A DNA stretch of 64,000 nt, taken from NCBI GenBank assembly GCA_019638085.1, contig JAHBUL010000007.1, positions 149,828 to 213,827 on the forward strand. The letters are read 5' to 3'. A program made the translations under genes and the position numbers. Within the stretch, counting starts at the first letter, position 1. The number at the start of each line of letters is the position of its first letter. The DNA is from Flavobacteriales bacterium. GTDB taxonomy: Bacteria > Bacteroidota > Bacteroidia > Flavobacteriales_F > PHOS-HE28. Of this stretch, positions 18,445-26,111 are shown in pieces. The notes under the pieces are model-generated. The model had not been told where the DNA came from, did not search any database, and was given only the letters and a program-made list of their open reading frames with translations.

Positions 18445-18857
18445 AGATCTATCTGGACGAGAACATGTCGCCCAACCTGTGCCACGGACTGCAGGCATTC
18501 CAGAAGTCGCTGAACGCGGATCTGAAAACACCGGTGGAGATTCTTTCCATCGCGGAGCAGTTCGGGTTGGGCGCGAAGGATGAGGACTGGGTACCCTTGG
18601 TGGGCAAAGAGCAGGGCATGGCCATCACGTGGGACTTCAACCTGATGCGCACACGCCACCAACGCGAGCTATGCGAAAAGCACGGCGTGGGCTTGGTCAT
18701 CATCCGCGCCCCGTCCAAGAAACTGGGCATGCGCTTTTGGGAGCAAGTGAAGCTGCTGGTGAAGCATTGGGAAGGCATCGTGAAGGTCGCTTCACACAAG
18801 AGCGGCCATTTCCACTATGAGCTGAAGCCGACTGCGGGGCTGAAGGAGTTGAAGTAA
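18441..18857 (+). CDS. DUF5615 PIN-like toxin
   Basis: A 138-residue PIN-like protein: acidic residues D6-E7 in MKIYLDEN, D47/D49 in AKDEDW and D65 in ITWDFN are arranged as in Mut7-C/DUF5615 ribonuclease-type domains. Such proteins are paired with DUF433 antitoxins, as here (4-bp ATGA overlap). The target RNA is unknown. It ends 20 bp before the convergent DUF4391 gene. Likely a toxin-antitoxin pair that stabilises the island or guards the R-M genes; that role is inferred. Confidence 0.8.
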   Translation: MKIYLDENMSPNLCHGLQAFQKSLNADLKTPVEILSIAEQFGLGAKDEDWVPLVGKEQGMAITWDFNLMRTRHQRELCEKHGVGLVIIRAPSKKLGMRFWEQVKLLVKHWEGIVKVASHKSGHFHYELKPTAGLKELK

Positions 18858-18877
18858 GCGTGGACCGTTCTTCGGCT

Positions 18878-19654
18878 TCAGTCCTGCTCCAAGCTTTTTC
18901 GTAGTGCCTCCACTTGTTTCCGGCGATGCTGGATGGCCATGTTCAGGTCCACTTGCTCACGCAGCGCTTGGCCCTTTTTCACTTTGGACTTCAGTGCATC
19001 TATCTCGGATTCCAGTGCATCGATGTGTTGCAAGGCTTCGAGGTCGCTTGTGCTGCGCGCCCGGGTGCGCTTGCCGAAGGTGCCCGTAAGCGCGGCAGCG
19101 CGGCATTGCACGATGGCCTGCATATAGCTGCCGTATAGCGTTCGTAGATCGGTCTTGTCCAGTTGTGCGAAGGCCAGCGCTTTGAAGAAGCCCTTGGCAT
19201 TGGCATCGGCATACAGCAAGGACAATACGGGCGTACTGAGACTCGTTTCGATGGTCCGCTTGCTGGCATCGTTCAGGTTGATCCGTTTGATGCTTGCGTT
19301 CACCAGGTAGTTCTCGCTATCCTGTACGAAAAGCAGCAGTGGGTACGGCACATACTTCTGCACCAAGGCCACCACCTTTTCCCCAACTTGATCCACGCGC
19401 CCTGAGGTGCTCGTAGTGCGCAATTCCACCGCGAACACCTGCACCTCCTCATAGCTGTGCGTATCCGTTACATAGGCCGGAATGCTGGCCGCCTTGATGC
19501 TGGCCAACCATTCCATGTATTCGATGCCCTCGTTCAGCAACTTCTTTTCGGCGGCACTCAAGGTGAAGTGCTTCAGGAAGAATGCTTTGGTGAGCCGCTT
19601 CTGAAGGATGCAGCGCTCCGGTAACTGGAGTATTTCCAAGAAGTGCGGGCTCAC
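18878..19654 (-). CDS. DUF4391 family protein
   Basis: A 258-residue protein fitting DUF4391: an N-terminal ILQLPERCILQKRLTKAFF segment, a beta-rich middle (VQVFAVELRT, YPLLLFVQ) and a C-terminal coiled coil (about residues 205-258, LEALQHIDALESEIDALKS). DUF4391 proteins typically accompany SNF2-like helicases next to Mod/Res genes. Their biochemical role is not established. The start codon overlaps the stop of the SNF2 helicase by 4 bp, so the two are co-translated and probably form a complex. Confidence 0.8.
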   Translation of the reverse strand: MSPHFLEILQLPERCILQKRLTKAFFLKHFTLSAAEKKLLNEGIEYMEWLASIKAASIPAYVTDTHSYEEVQVFAVELRTTSTSGRVDQVGEKVVALVQKYVPYPLLLFVQDSENYLVNASIKRINLNDASKRTIETSLSTPVLSLLYADANAKGFFKALAFAQLDKTDLRTLYGSYMQAIVQCRAAALTGTFGKRTRARSTSDLEALQHIDALESEIDALKSKVKKGQALREQVDLNMAIQHRRKQVEALRKSLEQD

Positions 19655-22600
19655 TTGATCACCAGGTATGCGACCAGTTCCAGCGAACCCTCCTCGGCCA
19701 AGCTCTTGCTGAACAGAGTGGTGCCGCCGGGCGTGGCGAGGCTGTCCAGCCCTACTTCCTCCTGCACCTCCACTACTTCGGCCATGGCCTTTTTCAGTAG
19801 TGCGCGGTACTTCTCCATCTTCTTTCCGGAGCCGGTCTCTTTGTCGAATGCGGCCAGGAGCTTGGGCAGCACCTTGTCATTCCCCATGCACAGTTTCCGG
19901 AAATAGTCCAGCGCTGTGCGGGTCTGCCGTGCGGTGAGCATTTCACTGCCATCGGCACTCAGGTAGACCAGGAAGTACGGATAGAGGATGTTGTTCCGCA
20001 GCCGCTCGGTAAAGGCGTTGCTCACATCCTTCAAGCAGAAGATCACACCCGGCTTGATGGACGCCAAGTTGCTCGGCACCACGGCAAAGGATGCCGGCGG
20101 AACGTTGTTCAGTGCCTCCAGTTCGGCATCGGTGCTTTTCTCCAGATCGATCTTGAAATCGTTGAACGTAAGGTCGGTGATGGAGATGTTCCCATGCACA
20201 TCCTCCATGTCCATCACTTGGTCTTGTAGTTGCTTCAGCTGGCGCTTGCGGTACTCCAGGTCCTGCATTTCGCGGCTGTTCTGGCTGATGATGTTGTCCT
20301 CGCCGGTAGCGGATACATCCAGCATCACCATGCGGCCTTGCACGCGGGCCACCAGATCGATGAAGCTGTCCAGCTCCATACTGGGAAAAAAGTTCACCAA
20401 TTGGATCTTCTCGTTCACCGAGCCGATGCGGTCGATGCGCCCGAAGCGCTGGATGATGCGCACCGGGTTCCAGTGGATGTCGTAGTTCACCAAGTAGTCG
20501 CAGTCCTGCAGGTTCTGCCCTTCGCTGATGCAATCGGTGCAGATCAGCACATCAATGGCGTTGGTCTCTTCCGGGAAGATCTCATCCCGCTTCTTGCTCA
20601 GCGGACTGAAGTGCGTGAGTATGCTGTTGAGGTCGGAACGGCAGCCGGGCATGTTGGTCTTGTTCACGCCGCCACCGGTGACCAGCGCGCTGTAAAGGCC
20701 GAATTCTTCGGTGAGCCATTGCTCCAGCTCGCGGTGCAGGTAGGTTGCCGTATCCGCGAAAGCGGTGAACACGATCACCTTCTTGTTGCCTGCGTTGATG
20801 GGGTCAGCGATCTTTTCCGTGATCAGCTCCTTCAGCTTGCGCAGTTTCGCATCCCGTGATACGTCGATCAACTTGATGCTGCTCATTAGCTTGGTGAGCT
20901 TGTCGCGGTCCAGCTTCAGGTCCTGCTTCCAGCGGATCAGGTCCAGGTCCGGGATCAGCACCTTGGTCTTGCCGCCCACCAAGAGGTCGCTCAGCTCGGT
21001 ATCGTCCGGATCGATGTCGGCGATGTCCAGGTCCTGTTCCACCTCGCCCGTCTGGTGCGCCTCCAGTTGTTTCAGGTTCCTGTCGATCAGGTCCAACAGG
21101 TTCTGGATGGTGAGCTTAAAGGCGTGGATGGAGCTTTCCAAGCGCTTCAACAGGTTCACCCGCATCAAGTAGATCAAGCTTTCCTCACGATCGGCCTGCT
21201 TGAAGACGGTGCCGCGTTCGGTCTCTATCGCATACTTGGCTTCGTAGGCATCCTTGCGGTCGGCCCGCACATATTCCAGCGGCGTGTAGTAGGCCAAGGT
21301 CAACGTGCTGATCTCATCGTAGATCTCGCCGATGTCCTTGAACTTCCTATGTGTATCGATCTCCGGTTTCACGGTGATCGGCAGCAGCCGTTCCGGGAAT
21401 TTCCCGATGTCGGCCATGTCGTAATACTTCTCGATGTGCTTGCGGGAACGCGCGATGGTGAGCATGTCGAGGATCCGGAAGTAGGCCCCATCCAAATTGT
21501 CCAGCAGTTCCTGCACCTGCAGCTTGTCCGGATCGGTATCGCGATACCACTTGGTGAATTTGCGCTGGGCTTCGCGCATGATCTGGGTCACACTATCCAA
21601 GCCGTGCATATTGAACGCACGGTCATCCCCCTCGGTGATGAAGGCCACCTGGTTCTTCAGGTCGTTCATCTTGTTGTTCACCGGGGTGGCGGAAAGCATC
21701 AGGACCTTCGTGCGCACATTGGAGCGGATCACATCATTCATGAGCCGCTTGTAACGGGTCATGCCTTCACGCTTCTGTGGGTTGTTCCGAAAATTGTGGC
21801 TCTCATCGATCACCACCAGATCGTAGTTGCCCCAGTTGATCATCTCCAGATCGATGTCACCGCTCTTCCCCTTTTCACGGCTCAGGTCAGTGTGGTTCAG
21901 CACATCGTAATTGAAGCGGTCCTGCGCGAGGATGTTGCGCTTGTCATTGAGCTGGTAGATGGTCCAGTTCTCGCGAAGCTTCTTCGGTGCCAGCACCAGG
22001 ATGCGGTCGTTCCGCAGTTGGTAGTACTTCATTACGGCCAGTGCCTCGAAGGTCTTCCCAAGGCCCACGCTGTCCGCAATGATGCAACCGTTATAGGTCT
22101 CTATCTTCTGGATTGCACCGATCACGGCATCCTTCTGGAAGTTATAGAGCATGTTCCAGATCTTCGTATCCTTCAAGCCCACCTTCATCAACTTCTCGTC
22201 CGCACGCTCACTGACGGTGGAGTATTGGAAGATCTCGCGCACACAATACTTGTAGATCGCTTCGCCGGAGTTGGGTTGGACCCCTTTCTGGAGTTCTTCA
22301 ATGATCTGGTCGTTCAGCACCTCCCTGCTATTGTCCCAAGCATTGTTGAACAGCGCCAAATACTGTTCGCTCCCAGAAGTGAACGCATTGATCAATACCG
22401 GCTCCGTGGATGGTAATTCCCCGAGGGTCACACTGTTCAGTTCAAGCGGCGTCAGTGAAAAGGTCTCCAGTTTGCCGCCGGTTTCAAGAATGAGCACATG
22501 CTGATTGGCCACCGCACCCCTGCGGATGTCGAACTTGTCTTCCAGCAGACCGATGACCTGTCGAATGCGATAAGGTCTATCAAGCTCCAAGTTCAAAGGC

Positions 22601-22815
22601 GCTTCAGCCTCGCTCTGGATCAACTGGAACGGCAGTTCATCCGCCTTTCTGTTCAGCAAGACCTTAACGCGCTTCGCCTTCTTCAGCACATCAAGCAGGC
22701 CATACAGGGCAAACGCCGTGAAGTAGGAGCAGCTAAGGTGTACCACCGTGTTCTCCGTGACCGCTGCGCGGATCTCTTCAATAAGCCGGGTCGTCTGGTT
22801 GTCAACTATGCGCAT
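19651..22815 (-). CDS. SNF2-like helicase with PLD-like N-terminus
   Basis: A 1054-residue SF2 helicase. Residues 1-150 resemble a phospholipase-D-like domain (LSCSYFTAFALYGLLDVLKKAK) without an obvious complete HKD motif. Helicase motifs follow: DSVGLGKT (about 247-254), VIDESHN (about 334), LSATPVNN, and C-terminal QRFGRIDRIGS (about 790). Family members sit beside DUF4391 and type III-like Mod/Res genes and are presumed to translocate on DNA during restriction. ATG 22815 (MRIVDNQTTRL) is preferred to an upstream start that extends into low-complexity spacer. It is the first gene of the minus-strand operon. DrmD of DISARM is comparable, but no DrmA or DrmB is present. Confidence 0.88.
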   Translation of the reverse strand: MRIVDNQTTRLIEEIRAAVTENTVVHLSCSYFTAFALYGLLDVLKKAKRVKVLLNRKADELPFQLIQSEAEAPLNLELDRPYRIRQVIGLLEDKFDIRRGAVANQHVLILETGGKLETFSLTPLELNSVTLGELPSTEPVLINAFTSGSEQYLALFNNAWDNSREVLNDQIIEELQKGVQPNSGEAIYKYCVREIFQYSTVSERADEKLMKVGLKDTKIWNMLYNFQKDAVIGAIQKIETYNGCIIADSVGLGKTFEALAVMKYYQLRNDRILVLAPKKLRENWTIYQLNDKRNILAQDRFNYDVLNHTDLSREKGKSGDIDLEMINWGNYDLVVIDESHNFRNNPQKREGMTRYKRLMNDVIRSNVRTKVLMLSATPVNNKMNDLKNQVAFITEGDDRAFNMHGLDSVTQIMREAQRKFTKWYRDTDPDKLQVQELLDNLDGAYFRILDMLTIARSRKHIEKYYDMADIGKFPERLLPITVKPEIDTHRKFKDIGEIYDEISTLTLAYYTPLEYVRADRKDAYEAKYAIETERGTVFKQADREESLIYLMRVNLLKRLESSIHAFKLTIQNLLDLIDRNLKQLEAHQTGEVEQDLDIADIDPDDTELSDLLVGGKTKVLIPDLDLIRWKQDLKLDRDKLTKLMSSIKLIDVSRDAKLRKLKELITEKIADPINAGNKKVIVFTAFADTATYLHRELEQWLTEEFGLYSALVTGGGVNKTNMPGCRSDLNSILTHFSPLSKKRDEIFPEETNAIDVLICTDCISEGQNLQDCDYLVNYDIHWNPVRIIQRFGRIDRIGSVNEKIQLVNFFPSMELDSFIDLVARVQGRMVMLDVSATGEDNIISQNSREMQDLEYRKRQLKQLQDQVMDMEDVHGNISITDLTFNDFKIDLEKSTDAELEALNNVPPASFAVVPSNLASIKPGVIFCLKDVSNAFTERLRNNILYPYFLVYLSADGSEMLTARQTRTALDYFRKLCMGNDKVLPKLLAAFDKETGSGKKMEKYRALLKKAMAEVVEVQEEVGLDSLATPGGTTLFSKSLAEEGSLELVAYLVIK

Positions 22816-22859
22816 GAGAGGATGTTGCTGGTGGGCATTGCGGTGACAAAGTACCAAAT

Positions 22860-23050
22860 GCCTGAATGCGCTTGAAAGCCAAATGCACCAAGATGCCTAA
22901 AATGCCTGAGGGACCACAAGCCCAAAACAGCCTGAGCCAAGAAGCCGAGGCCGGCCAAAATGCCTGAATGCACCAAACAACTTTCCGCTTCGCGGCCTTT
23001 AGCCCTACAAGCCCCAAGCCGATAGCTTCAAGCCACAAGCTTGACCTCGC
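22860..23050. repeat. Low-complexity GCCTGA/CTTCAAGCC spacer
   Basis: A non-coding stretch made of repeated short words (ATGCCTGA, AAGCC, CACAAGC). Read on the minus strand it resembles the TTCAGGC text at 5045-5176. It forms the right-hand edge of the island, and any promoter of the SNF2-DUF4391 operon must lie near it. Confidence 0.5.
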
Positions 23051-23065
23051 TTCAACCTTCGGAGA

Positions 23066-23707
23066 TCATCCCTTCGCCTCCAGTTCCACCGCCTCCAGCT
23101 CCGGTTCCTCCACCGCCTGGCAGAAGCGCAATACATCGGCGTGCTGCAGCTCGGGGTTCAGCCAATCGCTTTCGAAGGCGCGGGGGATGATGACGGGCTG
23201 GCGCTTGCGGCTGTTGTGGATGGTGGCCATCAGCGTTTGGGCCGGGCGGGTGAGCACAGTATAGGTATCGTCCTCATAGAGCCCGCCGAGGGAGAAGAGG
23301 GGCTCGTTGTGGTAGGTGATCCGGTAGGGCACCTTGTCCGGTGTCTTCCGGCCTTCCACCGGGCGGTGCTGCCACTCGAAGAAGCTGGTGACGGGGATGA
23401 GGCAGCGGCGGCCCTTGGCCATGGCATCGCGGAAGGAGCGCTTTTCGTGCGCCTCCTCGCTCACGGCGTTGAAGGTGGGGCTGCGCTTGAGGAATTCCTT
23501 GGGGTCCTTCACCCAGAAGGGGAGCAGGCCCCATTGTTTCCAGGTGAACTGCTCGGGCTGCTCGGTGGTGATCACCGGCCACCACGGGAGGGCGAAGGCG
23601 CTGGTGCGCGGGAAGGGGAGCTGGCCGCGGGTCTCTTCGAGCAGCTGGCGGTGGTAGCGTTTTTCGAGGGCAGCTACGTCGGTGTCCAGGGCGGTGTAGT
23701 AGCACAT
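23066..23707 (-). CDS. SRAP-family DNA-protein crosslink protein (YedK/HMCES-like)
   Basis: A 213-residue protein starting MCYYTAL, so Cys2 becomes the N-terminal nucleophile after Met removal, as in YedK/HMCES. The family crosslinks to abasic sites in single-stranded DNA and shields them. Other conserved parts are seen: WGLLPFWVKD, FNAVSEEAHEK, CLIPVTSFFEW with the catalytic-type Glu, and the His of MATIHNSRKRQPVI. ATG 23707 is fixed by the required MC start; a longer frame reads into GAGTC-type repeats. It probably has its own promoter. Confidence 0.9.
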   Translation of the reverse strand: MCYYTALDTDVAALEKRYHRQLLEETRGQLPFPRTSAFALPWWPVITTEQPEQFTWKQWGLLPFWVKDPKEFLKRSPTFNAVSEEAHEKRSFRDAMAKGRRCLIPVTSFFEWQHRPVEGRKTPDKVPYRITYHNEPLFSLGGLYEDDTYTVLTRPAQTLMATIHNSRKRQPVIIPRAFESDWLNPELQHADVLRFCQAVEEPELEAVELEAKG

Positions 23708-23744
23708 GGTTGGGTAACGGGGATGGGGTGGAGGTTGTTCGGGA

Positions 23745-23795
23745 GTCCTGAGTCTTGAGTCCTGAGTCGGGAGTCGGGAGTCGGGAGTCTGAGTC
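23745..23795. repeat. GAGTC-type repeat cluster 1
   Basis: Imperfect tandem copies of GAGTC followed by C/T TGA or GGGA (for example GAGTCCTGAGTCTTGAGTC). The same spacer type recurs at 25336-25380 and 38729-38803. It lies between the SRAP gene and the 21-bp array and is not coding. Confidence 0.7.
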
Positions 23796-23954
23796 TCGTT
23801 GGCAAATGAATTCAATCGGGTGATCCGGAAAGCCTAAGCGTATCGTGAGGCTGGCCTTCGGCCCCCACGGATAAGGCTGCTTTTTAGGTGGCCTATATAT
23901 ATAAGGTATAAAACATCCATTCAGGCACGAGTGGAGCACGGCAGGTTCTTCCCT

Positions 23955-24353
23955 GCGAGACCTTACGCGTGAAACGTAAGACCTTACGGATGAAACGTAA
24001 GACCTTACGAATGAAGTGTAAGACCTTACGGATGAAGTGTAAGACCTTACGGATGAAGTGTAAGACCTTACGGATGAAACGTAAAACCTTACGAATGAAA
24101 CGTAAGACCTTACGAATGAAACGTAAGACCTTACGAATGAAACGTAAGACCTTACGGATGAAACGTAAGACCTTACGGATGAAACGTAAGACCTTACGGA
24201 TGAAACGTAAGACCTTACGAATGAAACGTAAAACCTTAGGGATGAAACGTAAAACCTTACGCGTGAGCCGTAAGACCTTACGGATGAAACGTAAAACCTT
24301 ACGCGTGAGCCGTAAGACCTTACGCGTGAGGCGTAAACCTTTACAGGAGCCCC
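23955..24353. repeat. Tandem array of nineteen 21-bp palindromic repeats
   Basis: Nineteen units (the last degenerate) run in perfect 21-bp register from 23955 to 24353. The core CGTAAGACCTTACG is an inverted repeat (CGTAAG/CTTACG) separated by a 7-bp linker, mostly GATGAAA or AATGAAA. Three adjacent units carry GT for AC at the linker/core junction, and the right end shifts to GCGTGAGCC-type linkers. Because 21 is a multiple of three, long frames stay open on both strands (KTLRMKR repeats), but these look incidental. There are no unique spacers, so it is not a CRISPR array. A 21-bp period is two DNA turns, which would place every palindrome on one face. The gap 23708-24619 holds no other gene. 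Confidence 0.9.
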
Positions 24354-24500
24354 AAAAGGCCATTTGCCTTTTACCCTGTTGGCATGGTTCCGGACCCTGA
24401 CCAAGGCCCCAAAAAGCCGGGTTCCAGGATCCAAGGTGAAAAAGGATGAAATATCCGGCTCGTCAATAACCAGCGTCCAGCACGTGTTTCAAGCGGTATT

Positions 24501-24567
24501 TCCACTGATCAGTGGATACCCGGCTCCACTATCCATTATCAACTTTATGTCACCTTTCGATAGTGGA
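24501..24567. promoter_or_regulatory. Palindromic operator-like sites before FN3 gene
   Basis: The 16-bp perfect palindrome TCCACTGATCAGTGGA (24501-24516) is followed by a separated inverted pair, TCCACTATC (24525-24533) and GATAGTGGA (24559-24567). All share the TCCACT half-site. They lie 53-119 bp upstream of the FN3-domain gene, where an operator would be expected. The regulator is not identified. Confidence 0.5.
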
Positions 24568-24619
24568 TCACGGATAAGGGGTTGTGCCACAAAACGAACG
24601 GCACTAAAACAAAAGCACC

Positions 24620-25249
24620 ATGAAAAAGGTGGAAAAATTGAAAGTAGGCCTCGAACGCCTCACCCCAACGGCCCTGGTGGAAAAGGGACGGAACCACATT
24701 GAAAGCTGCACGGCCAATCCGGACCTGACGCTGCCGCCGGACTTACTGAAGGAACTGGGCGATGCCTGCGACGCGCTGGAAGCGGCCAACATCACCGCCC
24801 GTGAGAACGGCGGGAAGTTGGATACGCGGCGCCGTGATGCAAGGGCCTTGGAGGTCCGGGAGATCATCATATCCTTGGCGGGCTACGTAACGGCCCAGAG
24901 CAAAGGCGATGGTGAGAAGATCACCGCCACCGGCTTCGAGGTCTGGAAGGCCCGGGAACGAGTAGGTGTACTGGATGCCCCCGAGAACTTCCGCGCCGAG
25001 CGTGGCAAGTATCGCGGAGACGTGTCGCTCCGCTGGGGTGCCAAGCGTGGGCGCACCATCTACACCCTGCAGATGAACTCCGGCAACCCGGATCGGGAGG
25101 AGGACTGGAAGTGGGCCGCGAGTACCACGCGGAACTTCCACACCCTCACCGGTCTGGAGCCCGACAAGCAATACTACTTCCGTGTCCGCGCCAACAGTGC
25201 GGCCGGTGCAGGGAAGTTGAGCGAGGTCACCTCCAGCAAGGCAGCTTGA
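24620..25249 (+). CDS. Fibronectin type III domain protein
   Basis: A 209-residue protein without a signal peptide. Residues 1-105 are helical. Residues 115-205 form a fibronectin type III domain (LDAPENFRAERGKYRGDVSL, LTGLEPDKQYYFRVRANS, AGAGKLSEV). The function is unknown; FN3 domains usually mediate protein contacts. ATG 24620 follows an A/G-rich AAAAGCACC leader. Upstream lie the TCCACT palindromes and, further out, the 21-bp array. The absence of any export signal is odd for an FN3 protein. Confidence 0.75.
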   Translation: MKKVEKLKVGLERLTPTALVEKGRNHIESCTANPDLTLPPDLLKELGDACDALEAANITARENGGKLDTRRRDARALEVREIIISLAGYVTAQSKGDGEKITATGFEVWKARERVGVLDAPENFRAERGKYRGDVSLRWGAKRGRTIYTLQMNSGNPDREEDWKWAASTTRNFHTLTGLEPDKQYYFRVRANSAAGAGKLSEVTSSKAA

Positions 25250-25335
25250 AGCAGCCACGATCCGCAGGCCCTTGCCCCGCCACCACCCCGATACGCTCGG
25301 GGGGTGTGCGGGGACGGGGCGTTAGAGAGAACCGG

Positions 25336-25380
25336 TTTTTTGAGTCTTGAGTCTTGAGTCTATGAGTCGTGAGTCTTGAG
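25336..25380. repeat. GAGTC-type repeat cluster 2
   Basis: Tandem GAGTCTTGAGTC-like words, the same family as at 23745-23795. They begin a roughly 860-bp gap (25250-26111) without a gene, made up of three dispersed repeat families in succession. Confidence 0.7.
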
Positions 25381-25397
25381 CCTGTCCAGTCCTAGAG

Positions 25398-25590
25398 GCA
25401 CTCGTGAACACGGTCCCTGAGGAACTCGTGAACACGGTCCCTGAGGCAGTACCCTGAGGTTCTCGAAGGGTCGAAGGGCCGTGTTCACATCCAATAAATA
25501 ACCGTGAGCGAACCATCGAAGGAAACCGGGGCTTCGAGTGCCTCAGTGGTCCCTGAGGAACTCGAAGGGCCACCGGTTTCCAGATCGTCA
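25398..25590. repeat. GGTCCCTGAGG...CGAAGGGCC hairpin repeats
   Basis: At least four complete or partial copies of a short hairpin element of the form GGTCCCTGAGGNNCTCGAAGGGCC (at most 20 bases contiguous here: CCCTGAGGTTCTCGAAGGG). The self-complementary parts are CCCT/AGGG and GAG/CTC. Copies recur at 30187-30205, 31906-31993 and 39452-39474. Non-coding. Confidence 0.65.
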
Positions 25591-26092
25591 ACCATCTCTC
25601 TGTGCCTCCTACCCGGAGCGAAGCGAAGGGTACCTCTGTGGTTGACCTAAGGAATTCTCCGTGTCCTCCGTGTCTCTGCCTGCCCTGAGCGAAGTCGAAG
25701 GGTGGTGAAAAACCCCACCTCCGTGCCTCCCACCCGAAGCGAAGCGAAGGGTACCTCCGTGGTGGACCAAAGGAAATCTCTGTGCCCTCCGTGTCTCTGT
25801 GGTGAAAAACCTTCACCTCCGTGCCTCCCACCCGAAGCGAAGCGAAGGGTACCTCTGTGGTAGACCAAAGGAACTCTCTGTGCCCTCCGTGCCTCTGTGG
25901 TGAAAAACTCTTCCATGAGCAGCGTCGAAAAGTGGTGAGTAAGTCCCCTTCCCCTACACAAAAGGCCCGCCCGCTGACAAGATCGCTTCGGCAGACCACC
26001 CCCTTCGGGCTGCGGGCCACCTCGCAATGACGTCACGTGAGTTGCGCCACCCACGACCCTCTCTGTGCTCTCTGTGCCTCTGTGGTGAAAAT
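25590..26092. repeat. Tandem CTCTGTG...CTGTGGTGAAA dispersed repeat
   Basis: Four to five copies of a unit running from CTCCGTGCCTCCCACCCG through GGGTACCTCTGTGGT to CTCTGTGGTGAAAA, each about 95-110 bp long, plus a solo end copy at 26060-26090 just upstream of the GNAT gene. Minus-strand frames read HRDTEGTE/PQRHGGHREF, a familiar spurious translation of this repeat. It is not a protein-coding region. The last copy may carry the promoter of the next gene. Confidence 0.75.
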
Positions 26093-26111
26093 AAAACCGA
26101 TCTTTCCCACC

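Noticed and set aside
100..22815. Known DISARM, BREX or Dnd system
   Set aside because: There is no DrmA/DrmB, no PglZ/BrxC/PglX and no DndCDE. The SNF2 helicase and the DGQHR domain alone are not enough.
23955..24353. CRISPR array
   Set aside because: Units are contiguous with a 7-bp near-constant linker, there are no unique spacers, and no cas genes are present.
23969..24400. 143-residue KTLRMKR-repeat frame, and longer frames on the minus strand, across the 21-bp array
   Set aside because: The period is a multiple of three, so all phases stay open on both strands. There is no ribosome-binding or promoter context, and the palindromic DNA explains the pattern better.
25322..26020. 232-residue minus-strand protein rich in PQRHGGHREF/HRDTEGTE
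   Set aside because: It is a translation of tandem dispersed non-coding repeats.
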